A stretch of DNA of 64,000 bases from Synechococcus sp. RCC307. Lineage in GTDB: Bacteria; Cyanobacteriota; Cyanobacteriia; PCC-6307; Cyanobiaceae. This document shows, piece by piece, positions 21,101 to 30,504 of the stretch. The number at the start of each line of letters is the position of its first letter. Positions within the stretch are counted from its first letter, which is position 1. The stretch covers positions 677,105 through 741,104 of the forward strand of contig CT978603.1 of the NCBI GenBank assembly GCA_000063525.1. The letters are read 5' to 3'. Both the position numbers and the translations under genes were made by a program. The notes under the pieces were generated by a model. The model was given only the letters and a program-made list of their open reading frames with translations, had not been told where the DNA came from and ran no database searches.

Positions 21101-23113
21101 CTACCCCTGCTGGGGCGCCTGAAGCGTGATCTGGATCGATTTGAAATAGCGGCTGATTGGCGGTGCGTTTCCAGCGGCCTTCCATTTGAGGATCACCTTC
21201 ATCGCCACAGGCGTGTCGCGTTCGCTCATGCTCAGATCGACGGGCTTGGTTTTCGCCTGGATGTACTCCAGTAGTGCGTCTTCATCGCGGGGGATGGGGA
21301 CCAGGGGCATCTGCTCGGCTGCCGAGGGGACTAGCCGGTATTTCTCTTCATATCCATCGGCATAACGCACAAACAGACGCGTCACGAAGGGTGGTCGGTA
21401 GAGGCTTTTGAGCAGCTTGTAGCGCAGGGTGGGCTCAAATTTGAGGCTGAAGCTGGTTCCAGGCGGGAGATCTTTGGGTAGCTCCAGAAGTTCTGTGCGG
21501 GGCCGATTGGGGTTGAGTGTGAAGTCGCGCTGCCAGATCACGGTCTCCTTCGCGTTGGCCTGGGAGCCTGCCTTCTCTTCAAGCACCAGCGAGCCGCGAT
21601 CCCCGCGGTTGCGGTAGCTGTAGTTGTTGGCGATGGCCGTCAGGGCTGGGCCGTCGAGGCCCGTTGACAACCAACGGTTATCGATGCTGTTGACGCCTAG
21701 AACAACGAATTGGGGCCTTCGCTCGGGGTCGGTGAAGAAGGCGCGGTTCAGCTCCAACAGTTCGGCTGAATAGGGATTCAGCGAGTGGGGAATTGGCCTG
21801 GGGGTGTAGCTGAGCTTGTTGGCCACCAGATCGGTGGTGTCCCAAGGCAGGAGGTCGGCGGTGCTGCCCTCCGGGATATTGAAGCTTTCGGTGAAACCAC
21901 TGACGCGTTGAAGATCCCGTTGGCGCCGATCGCGTAGGGCTTGACGGCCCTCTTCACCCTGGCTGGCGCCAATAAACCCTCGGATCCCGTCGTTGCGTTC
22001 CTGCAGCTTGTAGCCCCAGTCAGAAGCCAGTTTTTTGCTGCTGATGGAGTATCCCGCCACCACTGGCAACAGCATCACTAGCCACAGCCAAGCGCGCTTG
22101 GGGTTCAGCTCACGCCAGAACAGCATCAGCGTGAGCACACCGGCGGTCAGCAAAAACAGCCCCGACATGGGGAAGTGGCCCCCGTCATGGCGGACCATGC
22201 CGGCTTTAAACGGCGACCAGAAATAGATGGCGCTGACGCCGACCATCAGCACGCTCCACCAGGGGCTGCGCCACTGCAAGCGTCGTTTGAGCCCGGTGAC
22301 CAGCAGGCTGATGGTGAAGCCACTGGCGAGCCAATAGGGCAGCTGTTGCCAGTCGTTGCGGCGCCGGTAGAGCGCCATGGCTTCGCTGTAACCAGAAACG
22401 ATGTCTTTGTTGGGGCCGGTGATGTAGTGCCAGCCATCGCTGATTCCCATGCCCGCCGGAGCCATCAGGCCGATGCCGATGAGGGGCAGGGCCAGCACCT
22501 TGATCAATTTTTCAAAGCCAAAGCTCTGCCGGTGCGTAAGTTCGGTGCCCACCAGCACCAGGATCGTTGGCGCTGCCAGGGCCACAAACGAAAGCTTGAT
22601 CAATACCCCCAGCACCAGGGTGCTCAGTTGCAGCAGATAGCTGATCAGGGGCAAGGCGTCTTGGCGGATGCGACACAGCGCCGTGAGGCTGACGATCAGG
22701 CAGAAGCTGTTGAAGAGGGCATCGAGCCGTTGGGAGGTCAAAAAGGCCAGCACCAGCAGCATCAGCCAGCTCAGGGGATGGCCGATTTGCCGGCGCAGGC
22801 TGAGCATCGCGGCCCCCCAGCCCAGGCCATAGAGCCAGCGGCCCAGCAAAAAGAAATTGAGGTTCTCGCTGACCTGACCTGTGTAGAGCTGGTGGTACGG
22901 ACCAAAGGTGAAGACCACATCGCTGCCATAGAGGCGGCCGGCATCGGTGGCCTGAACAAGCGACTCCACCCAGCCCGGGTCAAGGCCGATCCATGGGGTG
23001 CGGATCGGCAGGCTCCAGATCAAAGCAGTGGCTGCTGCAAGAAACAGCAGCCCATCGAGCAACCGCGTGGACCACTGCTGTGACGTCGTTGGACGGCGCA
23101 GCGTCAGCGGCAT
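21101..23113 (-). CDS. Large membrane protein of unknown function
   Basis: 670 residues. The N-terminal half has roughly nine or ten hydrophobic helices (LLDGLLFLAAATALIWSLPI; LSWLMLLVLAFLTS; LSTLVLGVLIKLSFVALAA; LFLLTAGVLTLMLFW). The soluble C-terminal region of about 300 residues includes DPERRPQFVVLGVNSIDNRW. The topology, with a conserved-looking extracytoplasmic loop after helix 1 (DPGWVESLVQATDAGRLYGS), recalls GT-C type glycosyltransferases, but no family was recognised with confidence. It faces the GHL10 gene upstream on the same strand. Confidence 0.75.
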   Translation of the reverse strand: MPLTLRRPTTSQQWSTRLLDGLLFLAAATALIWSLPIRTPWIGLDPGWVESLVQATDAGRLYGSDVVFTFGPYHQLYTGQVSENLNFFLLGRWLYGLGWGAAMLSLRRQIGHPLSWLMLLVLAFLTSQRLDALFNSFCLIVSLTALCRIRQDALPLISYLLQLSTLVLGVLIKLSFVALAAPTILVLVGTELTHRQSFGFEKLIKVLALPLIGIGLMAPAGMGISDGWHYITGPNKDIVSGYSEAMALYRRRNDWQQLPYWLASGFTISLLVTGLKRRLQWRSPWWSVLMVGVSAIYFWSPFKAGMVRHDGGHFPMSGLFLLTAGVLTLMLFWRELNPKRAWLWLVMLLPVVAGYSISSKKLASDWGYKLQERNDGIRGFIGASQGEEGRQALRDRRQRDLQRVSGFTESFNIPEGSTADLLPWDTTDLVANKLSYTPRPIPHSLNPYSAELLELNRAFFTDPERRPQFVVLGVNSIDNRWLSTGLDGPALTAIANNYSYRNRGDRGSLVLEEKAGSQANAKETVIWQRDFTLNPNRPRTELLELPKDLPPGTSFSLKFEPTLRYKLLKSLYRPPFVTRLFVRYADGYEEKYRLVPSAAEQMPLVPIPRDEDALLEYIQAKTKPVDLSMSERDTPVAMKVILKWKAAGNAPPISRYFKSIQITLQAPQQG

Positions 23114-23152
23114 TAGCTCTCAAAAGAAGTGGCTGGAACCTTACTGGAGCTT

Positions 23153-24331
23153 TCAGAAGGGCAGGATCTGCTCACCAAACAGTTCTGCGTGGCGCCGGCG
23201 CAGGCCTTGGCGCCGGAAGTCACCGCCTTCGGGGCCGGCATATGTCCCCCATAGCCCTTCCCAATAGAAATAGACCGCGCCAAAGCCGCGCTGATGGGCC
23301 AGCTGTAGCTTGCGGTGCAGCTTGGTCATTGGCGTGGTGCGCCCGCCGAAGCCAGCGAGGATGCCGATGTGCACGGGAATGCCCCAGCTTTCCGCGCGCC
23401 GGATTGCGCTCTGGCCCAGATCGTTTTCAAACCCTTTGAGCGAGTAGGCGTAGTTCTGCACGATCAGCTCATCCACCAGGCCGCGCACAGCCCAGATCTC
23501 CCAGTCTTGAAGCCATTGGTTGTAGGCAAAGCGAAAGGGTCCCGGCGAAAGGCTGATGCGTTCATTGCTGCCGCTTTCAGCTAGGGCGATACGCAGGCTG
23601 AGCAAGAGTTCGGTGAGCTTGTCCCTGCGCCAGTTCATCCAGGCCCGGTTGCTGAAATCCGCTGGAGGGTCCTCGCCGGTGTCGCGGCGGTAGAGCTGAC
23701 GGGTGTAGTCGTCGTAGCCCAGCTCCACAGGCCAGGCGAAATGGTCATCGAGCTGGATGCCATCGGCGTTGCAACGGCTAACGATCTCGGTGATCAGCCC
23801 AATGAAGCGCTCTTGCACCCCAGGATGGGCGGGATTAAGCCACACCCGCAGGTCCTTCAGGGGCGAGGTTTGCAGGTTGGCGCCATGCATGGCGTGCAGC
23901 GCTGAGCCATCGGAGCGCTTCAGCACCCACTCCGGGTTTTGCTGCACCACCGCCGCATCAGCCGGCTCCATCAGTCCGTATTCGAACCAGGGGATCACCT
24001 GCATGCCCCGCTTTTGGGCGCTGCGCGTTAGGCGGCAGATGGGATCGAGATCAGGGGCATCGCGCTGCAGCTGGGGCTCCATCGGTGCCCAGCGGCTGCG
24101 GTGGAAGGTGGCGCCCCTGCTCCACACATTGGGGTAGAGCGTGTTGAATCCGGCGGCATCGAGCTGCTGTACAGCGCGCTCGATCCGCTCGGGGTCGTAG
24201 TAGAGAGGGCTGGGGCTATTGGTGAGCCACACACCCACGCGGCGGAAGTCAGCGCGGGCCGGAGATGGGACAAGACTGAGAGCCAAGCTGGCCAGCAGCC
24301 CACAGGCGCCGGCCCGGCGCAACCGTGTCAC
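23153..24331 (-). CDS. GHL10 (DUF187) family exported glycosyl hydrolase-like protein
   Basis: A 392-residue protein with a signal peptide (GLLASLALSLVPSPARA) and a TIM-barrel-type GHL10/DUF187 domain: RRVGVWLTNSPSPLYYDPER, AGFNTLYPNVWSRG, VIPWFEYGLMEPADAAVVQ, WLNPAHPGVQERFIGLITEI, DGIQLDDHFAWP and ELIVQNYAYSL. The acidic residues in FEYG and LDDHF are candidate catalytic groups. Likely acts on an envelope polysaccharide. Its start overlaps the prs stop by 4 bases. Confidence 0.88.
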   Translation of the reverse strand: MTRLRRAGACGLLASLALSLVPSPARADFRRVGVWLTNSPSPLYYDPERIERAVQQLDAAGFNTLYPNVWSRGATFHRSRWAPMEPQLQRDAPDLDPICRLTRSAQKRGMQVIPWFEYGLMEPADAAVVQQNPEWVLKRSDGSALHAMHGANLQTSPLKDLRVWLNPAHPGVQERFIGLITEIVSRCNADGIQLDDHFAWPVELGYDDYTRQLYRRDTGEDPPADFSNRAWMNWRRDKLTELLLSLRIALAESGSNERISLSPGPFRFAYNQWLQDWEIWAVRGLVDELIVQNYAYSLKGFENDLGQSAIRRAESWGIPVHIGILAGFGGRTTPMTKLHRKLQLAHQRGFGAVYFYWEGLWGTYAGPEGGDFRRQGLRRRHAELFGEQILPF

Positions 24332-25323
24332 CGGAACATTGAGCTGACCGAGCTCTCCTCGTGAATCCGCCAGATGGTTTCGCCAAGCATGTTGGCGACC
24401 GAGAGCATCTGCAGCTGCGGGAAGCGATCCTCCGGTGCAACCGGGATGCTGTTGGTGACCACCACCTCTTCAAACAAGCCGGGTTCTGAGAGCCGCTCGA
24501 CGGCAGGGGGCGAGAACACAGCATGGGTCGCGCAGGCGATCACGCGCTTGGCCCCTTGCTGACGCAGCAGCTTGGCCCCCTGAGAAATCGTGCCGCCGGT
24601 GTCGATCATGTCGTCCACCAGCACGGCGGTTTTACCGCTCACATCACCAATCACGGTGAGGCTTTCGGCCACGTTGTGGGCGGAGCGGCGCTTGTCGATG
24701 ATGGCCAGAGGAGCGTCGTCCATGCGCTTGGCAAAGGCCCTGGCGCGCGCCACACCGCCGACATCGGGTGACACCACCACCACTTCGCCGAGATCGCGTG
24801 TGGCCAGGTAATCCACCAGCACCGGGGCTCCGTAGATGTGATCGCAGGGGATATCGAAATAACCCTGGATCTGGGCAGAGTGCAGGTCCATCGCCAGCAC
24901 GCGGTTGACCCCGGATTCCTTCAGCAGGTTGGCCACCAACTTGGCGGTGATCGACTCACGGCCTGCTGTTTTGCGATCAGCGCGGGCGTAGCCGTAGTAA
25001 GGGATCACAGCGGTGATCTGCCTTGCCGAGGCTCTGCGACAGGCATCCACCATGATCAGCAGCTCCATCAGGTGGTCATTGACCGGAGCGCAGGTGGGCT
25101 GCACCAAGAACACATCGCAGCCGCGGATGGATTCTTGGATTTGGATATAGAGCTCGCCATCAGCAAATCCCTTGCTGACCCGGGGACCGACGGGAATGCC
25201 GAGATAACCAGCGATTTCTTGAGCCAGAGCGGGGTTGGAATTGCCGCAAAACAGACGAAGTCTTGAACTGTCGACTGTTGTTGGTGTCGGCACGCTGCGC
25301 TCGGTGGCCACGTAACTGGTCAC
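24328..25323 (-). CDS. prs: Ribose-phosphate pyrophosphokinase
   Basis: Makes PRPP from ribose 5-phosphate and ATP for nucleotides, histidine and tryptophan. In 331 residues it has LRLFCGNSNPALAQEIAGYL, FADGELYIQIQESIRG, the ATP-site PYYGYARADRKTAGRE, the HSAQIQGYFDIPCDH segment, the flexible loop VVVSPDVGGVARARAFAK and the PRPP loop VLVDDMIDTGGTI. It is ATG-started and about 50 bases from a divergent gene. Confidence 0.97.
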   Translation of the reverse strand: MTSYVATERSVPTPTTVDSSRLRLFCGNSNPALAQEIAGYLGIPVGPRVSKGFADGELYIQIQESIRGCDVFLVQPTCAPVNDHLMELLIMVDACRRASARQITAVIPYYGYARADRKTAGRESITAKLVANLLKESGVNRVLAMDLHSAQIQGYFDIPCDHIYGAPVLVDYLATRDLGEVVVVSPDVGGVARARAFAKRMDDAPLAIIDKRRSAHNVAESLTVIGDVSGKTAVLVDDMIDTGGTISQGAKLLRQQGAKRVIACATHAVFSPPAVERLSEPGLFEEVVVTNSIPVAPEDRFPQLQMLSVANMLGETIWRIHEESSVSSMFR

Positions 25324-25374
25324 GGTACTGGCCCAGGCCTCTCAGACTTCGATGGTAGAAGCGAGCCTGCACCT

Positions 25375-25848
25375 TTGACAGCTATCGAGCGTCTGTTCTG
25401 CTGCAGCCCCCATGGCAGTGCGGTGTTGCCGCCGCTGGCCCAGGCCTGGGATCAGCTCAAGTTGGGTCCCAAGCGCTGGTTGGAGGCCGGTGCAACGATC
25501 CAAGATCTGGCGCCCAATGGTGAACGGCTGCTGCTGCTCTCCGGTGGCGCGGAGCTGGTGGATTGGGCTCAAGCCGTTGCGGCTTGGCGCCTGCCGACGC
25601 TGCTCTTGATTCCAGCTGGTGAGCGCCTGCGAGCTGAAGCCGCTCTGCACTACGCCCTACTTCAGCAGCAGCAGGTGCCGGTGTTGGGCGTGTTGCAGGT
25701 GGGGGATCCATGGCACCCCGCTGATCGCCAGAGCGATGCCCTTCCTTGGTTGGGTTGCTGGAACCCTGATGAGCCCCAAGAGCTGGCCGCCTTCGGCAGC
25801 CTGCTGCAGCAACGCTTTCTGCAGCTGGATCCCTCCCAGGGCGCTTGA
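25375..25848 (+). CDS. Conserved-looking hypothetical protein
   Basis: A 157-residue soluble protein with alternating hydrophobic strands and helices (ERLLLLSGGAELVDWAQAVA; LPTLLLIPAGERLRAEAALH; VPVLGVLQVGDPWHP) like a flavodoxin- or Rossmann-type fold, but no family is recognised. TTG start at 25375, divergent from prs and convergent to the LCP gene, whose stop is 3 bases beyond. Function unknown. Confidence 0.65.
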   Translation: MTAIERLFCCSPHGSAVLPPLAQAWDQLKLGPKRWLEAGATIQDLAPNGERLLLLSGGAELVDWAQAVAAWRLPTLLLIPAGERLRAEAALHYALLQQQQVPVLGVLQVGDPWHPADRQSDALPWLGCWNPDEPQELAAFGSLLQQRFLQLDPSQGA

Positions 25849-25851
25849 GCC

Positions 25852-27039
25852 TCAGGGTCGCCAGTCCTGCCCCAGCAGCACAGCAATTCCCGTATCCGGT
25901 GGGGTGGGGCCCGGTTGCAGTTCCCCTTGCCCAAGGGCGCGCTGGACCGCCAGCGCTTCGGGCCGCCCGCCGCTGTAGCGAATCAAGGTGCGCGGCAGCG
26001 GGGCCTCCAGCGGCAGTTCAGCCTCATAGGCCGGTTGCCCCGCGCGCCTGAGTTTGTTGAGGGCTTGGCCGCTGCTGATGGCATCGCTGCCCATCACGGC
26101 CACGGCGGTGTCGCTGTCGCTGGGGGGGCTCTGGCTCAGCCATCGCTCCAGCACGCTGCTGGCTTGGCCCTGATCCAGGCGCAGGCTGCCCCCCTCGGTT
26201 TGCAACGGCAGCCGGGTGATGCGCATGTTGCTGGGCTGCTGCAAGCCAGCGGCCAGCAAGCTCAGGATTTCACCTTTGGAGAGGTTTGTGCTGCTGGTGT
26301 TGTTCAGCTCCTGCAGCAGTTCGGGTAGCAGCGGCACCACGGCTGGATCGCCAAGCCGCTCAGCTATCGGCAACAGCAGTTCCTGTTGGCGTTGGCGCCG
26401 TGCCCCTTCACTGCCGGTGCCGCGCAGGCGCAGCAGCTGGAGGGCTTGCTCACCGCTAAGCCATTGCTGGCCGGCTTCGAGATTGATGTTGAGGCCTCCT
26501 GCTTTGTCCTGATAGCGCAATGGGGTTTGCAGCAGGAATGGGATGCCTCCAGCGGCATCAATGGCTGCGCTGAGGCTGTTCATGGGGATCAGCGCGTAGC
26601 GGTCGGGCCGCAGGGGGTCTCCAGAGCCCCCCAGCAGTTGGCTCACCACGTCGCTAGTGAGGGCTACACCGCCGAGTTGGTAGAGCTCCTGCAAGGGCAC
26701 CAGTTGGTTTTGGCCCGGCAGCAGCACCTCGAGTTCACTGGGGATCTGCAGCCATTCCATCCCGCCTGTGGGATGGACCCGCGCCATCAGCATCAGCTGA
26801 ATCTCGCCTTCAGTCGGGCTGTTTAGGTTCGGCTGGTCCAGGCCTAAAAGCAGCACGGTTTGCGCTTGGCCCGGTGGTTCGGCCAGGCGGCTAATGGCTG
26901 GCCGCTGCTCGTCGAGCGAGATCGTTTGCCTAGGGATCAAACGGTCGGCCAACCACACCCCGGCCAGCAAGCCGCCAAAGGCCAAGCTCACCCGCCAAAC
27001 AATGCGTGTGCTGCGGCGGAGATCGGCCCAGGCACCCAT
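25852..27039 (-). CDS. LytR-CpsA-Psr (LCP) family protein
   Basis: A 395-residue protein with one N-terminal membrane helix (VSLAFGGLLAGVWLADRLI) and an extracytoplasmic LCP domain: TVLLLGLDQPN, IPSELEVLLPGQ, LIPMNSLSAAIDAAGGIPFLL, EQALQLLRLRGTGSEGARRQ then RQQELLLPIAERL. LCP proteins transfer polyprenyl-linked glycopolymers to the cell wall. The arginines of RLRG...ARRQRQQ fit the diphosphate-binding site, though the usual acidic residue between them is replaced. A longer open frame to 27630 is antisense to bciB; ATG 27039 is the realistic start. Confidence 0.87.
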   Translation of the reverse strand: MGAWADLRRSTRIVWRVSLAFGGLLAGVWLADRLIPRQTISLDEQRPAISRLAEPPGQAQTVLLLGLDQPNLNSPTEGEIQLMLMARVHPTGGMEWLQIPSELEVLLPGQNQLVPLQELYQLGGVALTSDVVSQLLGGSGDPLRPDRYALIPMNSLSAAIDAAGGIPFLLQTPLRYQDKAGGLNINLEAGQQWLSGEQALQLLRLRGTGSEGARRQRQQELLLPIAERLGDPAVVPLLPELLQELNNTSSTNLSKGEILSLLAAGLQQPSNMRITRLPLQTEGGSLRLDQGQASSVLERWLSQSPPSDSDTAVAVMGSDAISSGQALNKLRRAGQPAYEAELPLEAPLPRTLIRYSGGRPEALAVQRALGQGELQPGPTPPDTGIAVLLGQDWRP

Positions 27040-27093
27040 GGCATACGGCAACGGAGTGGCAGATAGTTTGGGGCCTGTGGTGATCTCTGTCTG

Positions 27094-28287
27094 TTGACCC
27101 TCGCCCCGCATCAAAAGGCCAAGCCGATGGCCAGGGGCACGCTGCGTCCGGCCAAGGACCTGTGCAGCGACTGTGGCCTCTGCGACAGCCGTTGGGTGGC
27201 CTACGTGCGCCAGGCCTGTGCCTTTATCCATCAGCAATTTGAATCGCTGGAGCGCAAGGCCCATGGCCGCAGCCGCGATCTCGACAACGAAGACGAGCTC
27301 TATTTCGGCGTTACTGAGCGGATGTTTTGCGCCCAGCTGCAGCAGCCGCTGGAGGGTGCCCAATGGACGGGCATCGTCAGCACCCTTGGGGTGAGGGCCC
27401 TCGAGCAGAACCTGGTGGATGCGGTGCTCTGCGTGCAGCAGAGCCCAGAGGATCGCTTCACTCCCATGCCGGTGCTGGCCCGCACGCCCCAGGAGGTGTT
27501 GGCAGCGCGGGTGAACAAGCCCACCCTCTCCAACAACCTTTCGGTGTTGGAGCAATTGCCGGGTAGCGGCATCAAACGCTTGCTGGCGATTGGGGTGGGT
27601 TGCCAAACCCAGGCCCTGCGCGCTGTTCAAGACAGCCTTGGCCTCGAGGAGCTCTACGTGCTGGGCATGCCCTGCGTGGACAACGTCAGCCGCGAAGGCC
27701 TGCAGACCTTTTTAGAGAGCACCAGCCGTTCACCAGAGACGGTGGTGCACTACGAGTTCATGCAGGACTTCCGCATTCACTTCCGCCACAGCGACGGCAG
27801 CACCGAGACCGTCCCCTTCTTTGGGCTGGATACCCCCAAGCTCAAAGATGTCTTTGCTCCCAGTTGCCTCAGCTGCTTTGACTACGTCAACGCCTGCGCT
27901 GACTTGGTGGTTGGCTACATGGGCGCGCCGTTCCAATGGCAATGGCTGGTGGTGCGAAACCAGCGGGGCCAAAAGCTTTTGGATCTGGTGGAGGCTGAAC
28001 TCAAAACTCAGCCGGTGATGAGCTCAGGCCAGCGGGCCCAAGCGGTGCAACAGGGGATCGATGCCTACGACAAGGCCCTGCGGTTGCCCCGTTGGTTAGC
28101 CGAAGTGGTCGGTGTGGTGGTGCAGCGAGTAGGACCGAAGGGTCTGGAATATGCCCGCTTCTCCATCGATTCCCATTTCACGCGTAACGCCACCTGGCTG
28201 AGACGCCATCACCCAGAGAAATTGGCACAGCATCTGCCGGCTTTCGCTCAAAAGATCGTGAGCCGCTATCGCCTGCCGCAGCCATGA
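27094..28287 (+). CDS. bciB: Fe-S/flavin 3,8-divinyl (proto)chlorophyllide 8-vinyl reductase
   Basis: 397-residue member of the F420-hydrogenase beta-subunit (FrhB) family. In oxygenic phototrophs this form (Slr1923 type) reduces the 8-vinyl group in chlorophyll synthesis with reduced ferredoxin. It has the N-terminal cysteines LCSDCGLCDSRWVAYVRQAC and the distal cysteines FAPSCLSCFDYVNACADLVVG, with the FAD/F420 domain core RLLAIGVGCQTQALRAVQ between them. TTG 27094 gives the full N-terminus; ATG 27127 is an alternative. The 7-hydroxymethyl-chlorophyll a reductase is the closest paralogue and cannot be fully excluded. Confidence 0.85.
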   Translation: MTLAPHQKAKPMARGTLRPAKDLCSDCGLCDSRWVAYVRQACAFIHQQFESLERKAHGRSRDLDNEDELYFGVTERMFCAQLQQPLEGAQWTGIVSTLGVRALEQNLVDAVLCVQQSPEDRFTPMPVLARTPQEVLAARVNKPTLSNNLSVLEQLPGSGIKRLLAIGVGCQTQALRAVQDSLGLEELYVLGMPCVDNVSREGLQTFLESTSRSPETVVHYEFMQDFRIHFRHSDGSTETVPFFGLDTPKLKDVFAPSCLSCFDYVNACADLVVGYMGAPFQWQWLVVRNQRGQKLLDLVEAELKTQPVMSSGQRAQAVQQGIDAYDKALRLPRWLAEVVGVVVQRVGPKGLEYARFSIDSHFTRNATWLRRHHPEKLAQHLPAFAQKIVSRYRLPQP

Positions 28288-29693
28288 GTGCCCTGCGCCA
28301 GTCGCTCGGCGGCCGCCGTCAGGTGGGTGTGCTTTTGCACGTCACCGCTTTGCCCAGCGGGGGCTTTGGGGCCGGGGCGCAGCGCTTGCTGCAGCTGTTG
28401 AGCCGGCACCGCGTTGGGGTGTGGCAGGTGCTGCCGTTGGCCCCCCCCGATGGCACCGGCTCGCCCTACAGCTCCCCCAGTGGCTTTGCCCTAAATCCAG
28501 CGTTGCTGGATCAGCAGGATCCTTTGCCGCCATGGACAGCCCAGAGCACGGCGGATTACCGCCAATGGTGCAAGCAGCAGCGCCATTGGTTGCAGGATCA
28601 TGCGCGCTTCATGGTGCTGCGCGCGCGCTTTGAGCAGCAGCCCTGGTGGCAATGGCCTGAGCCGGCAGCTCGCCGCTCCAAAGCGTTTTTGCGTCAGTTG
28701 GATGGTGAGGAAGCCACGGCGATTGAGGCAGAAAAGCAGCAGCAGTGGTGGTTGCAGCAGCAATGGCAGCGCCTGCGCGGGGCATCTGCCGATTGCGGGG
28801 TGCAGATCCTGGGTGATCTGCCGTTTTATGGCGCCCATGACAGCGCCGATGTCTGGAGCCTGCCGCAGCTGTTCAGCCTGCGGCGAGACGGCAGCCTCGA
28901 GCAGCAGAGCGGTGTGCCGCCGGATTATTTCTCAGCCACTGGCCAGCTCTGGTCGACGCCGGTGTATCGCTGGAGCCGTCATCGGCTCAATGGCTACCGC
29001 TGGTGGCTGAAGCGCCTTGAACGCCAACTGGAGTTGTTTGATCTGCTGAGGATTGATCACTTCCGCGCACTCGCCGGCTACTGGAGCGTGCCTGGGGAGG
29101 ATGACACCGCGCAAAACGGCCGTTGGCTGCCATCCCCTGGCCTTGCCATCCTCAAGCGGCTGCAAAAGCGATGTGGTGGCCGCTTGCCGCTGATCGCGGA
29201 GGATCTGGGCGTGATCACTCCAGATGTGGAGGCTCTCCGTGATGGCCTGCAGCTGCCAGGGATGAAGGTGTTGCAGTTCGCCTTTGATGGTGATCCGGCC
29301 AATGCCTATTTGCCCCACAACTTCGCTTCGGGGTCGTGGGTGGCCTACACCGGCACCCATGACAACGCTACGGCGATCGGCTGGTGGCAACAGCTCAGTG
29401 ATCAGCAGCGTCAGCAGGTGCAGTCGGTGCTTGGTCACCCCGTGGCAGCACCGGGTTGGGAGCTGCTGCGTTTGGCGCTGGCATCCACGGCGGATTTGGC
29501 GGTGGTGCCGCTGCAGGATTTGATGAGCCTGGGGGATGAAGCCCGTTTCAACACGCCAGGGACAGCCTCAGGTAACTGGAGCTGGCAATTACAGGGTGAT
29601 CTCGATGCTCTCGATGGGCACCTCAGTGGTTTGCAGCAACTGGCGGCTTGTTACGACCGCGGTTCAGTCGCGCCCCAGAGCGGCACGGAGTAG
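28284..29693 (+). CDS. malQ: 4-alpha-glucanotransferase
   Basis: GH77 amylomaltase that disproportionates alpha-1,4-glucans in glycogen metabolism. In 469 residues it has WQVLPLAPPDGTGSPYSSPS, ILGDLPFYGAHDSADVW, the nucleophile Asp in LLRIDHFRALAGYW, the acid/base Glu in LIAEDLGVITPDVE and the third Asp in AYTGTHDNATAIGW. Its ATG overlaps the bciB stop (ATGA). The 3' end overlaps the convergent RodZ-like gene by 43 bases. Slightly short of the usual 500 residues but complete. Confidence 0.95.
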   Translation: MSALRQSLGGRRQVGVLLHVTALPSGGFGAGAQRLLQLLSRHRVGVWQVLPLAPPDGTGSPYSSPSGFALNPALLDQQDPLPPWTAQSTADYRQWCKQQRHWLQDHARFMVLRARFEQQPWWQWPEPAARRSKAFLRQLDGEEATAIEAEKQQQWWLQQQWQRLRGASADCGVQILGDLPFYGAHDSADVWSLPQLFSLRRDGSLEQQSGVPPDYFSATGQLWSTPVYRWSRHRLNGYRWWLKRLERQLELFDLLRIDHFRALAGYWSVPGEDDTAQNGRWLPSPGLAILKRLQKRCGGRLPLIAEDLGVITPDVEALRDGLQLPGMKVLQFAFDGDPANAYLPHNFASGSWVAYTGTHDNATAIGWWQQLSDQQRQQVQSVLGHPVAAPGWELLRLALASTADLAVVPLQDLMSLGDEARFNTPGTASGNWSWQLQGDLDALDGHLSGLQQLAACYDRGSVAPQSGTE

Positions 29694-30487
29694 GTGTTGG
29701 GCTTGGCCGGATCTGCTTCGAGTGGTTGGCCGTTCCATTGCACGCCAACGTCTTCAGGTGTCACCCCTTCGGGCAGGGTGAGCTGCAACGTCCCTTGAGC
29801 GGGCTGGGCTGTTGAGCTGGCATCGTCGTTGCTGGCGAGCCGTTCCAGCGGTGAAGGCGGGGTTTGCTGGAGTGGCAACAAATCTGGGTGCAGCCGCAGC
29901 AGCTGTTCGTTGGCGGAGATCTCAGGCCGCTGGCCTACTTCGCTCGCTTTGACTGGATTGGCAGCGATGGGCCGGAGGCTTTGGCGTTGAGCCAATTGCA
30001 ATTGGCGATGCTGCAGGTTCAAGCCATACAGCACACCGGCCACCAGCAGGCTGTAGGCGATGGTGCCCTGCCAGGTGTTGAACAGTTCAATGGAGCTCAG
30101 GGTGAAGCGGGTGAGCGGGCCGTGGCGGCGACCAAAGCGGTTCGTTTGCTTCGGCAGGTTTTGCTGCAGCGTGGCAACGATCTCACCGGCATCGAGCTCC
30201 AAGCGATCGGCCAGCTTGTCGATGATGGTGCGCAGGAACGCAGCTTCCGGCAGGCGATCACTCCAGGCTTTCTCAAGCGCTTCAATCACGGGGGTGCTGA
30301 CCCGCGTGTCGAGCGCTAGCTGACGCATGGTGAGGTCGAGGCTTTCGCGGCGTTCACGCAAGCGATCACCCAGTTGCTCTAGCTGAACCTGGGGATCGCC
30401 GAGATCCAAGTCGCCAGCCACGCCTCTGCGCTTGCGGCTAGAGAAGCGCTGGCGCAAGGCGGTGATCGGTGCGCTGAGGCTGGCCAT
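29651..30487 (-). CDS. RodZ-like helix-turn-helix membrane protein
   Basis: A 278-residue protein with an N-terminal HTH_25-type domain (LGDRLRERRESLDLTMRQLA, then STPVIEALEKAWSDRLPEAAF), a single membrane helix (GTIAYSLLVAGVLYGLNL, about residue 145) and an extracytoplasmic tail ending in a small beta-type segment (TLQLTLPEGVTPEDVGVQW). RodZ links the MreB cytoskeleton to elongation, though here the C-terminal domain is shorter than in E. coli. ATG 30487 avoids overlapping the pseudouridine synthase gene upstream. Confidence 0.75.
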   Translation of the reverse strand: MASLSAPITALRQRFSSRKRRGVAGDLDLGDPQVQLEQLGDRLRERRESLDLTMRQLALDTRVSTPVIEALEKAWSDRLPEAAFLRTIIDKLADRLELDAGEIVATLQQNLPKQTNRFGRRHGPLTRFTLSSIELFNTWQGTIAYSLLVAGVLYGLNLQHRQLQLAQRQSLRPIAANPVKASEVGQRPEISANEQLLRLHPDLLPLQQTPPSPLERLASNDDASSTAQPAQGTLQLTLPEGVTPEDVGVQWNGQPLEADPAKPNTYSVPLWGATEPRS

Positions 30488-30504
30488 GGTGGAACGAACG
30501 CCGC

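Noticed and set aside
22175-23083. 302-residue plus-strand frame opposite the large membrane protein
   Set aside because: Gln/His-rich composition typical of antisense frames in GC-rich genes; no recognisable domain.
27040-27630. N-terminal extension of the LCP protein frame by about 197 residues
   Set aside because: It is entirely antisense to bciB, lacks the membrane-helix start, and the ATG at 27039 precedes a textbook signal anchor.
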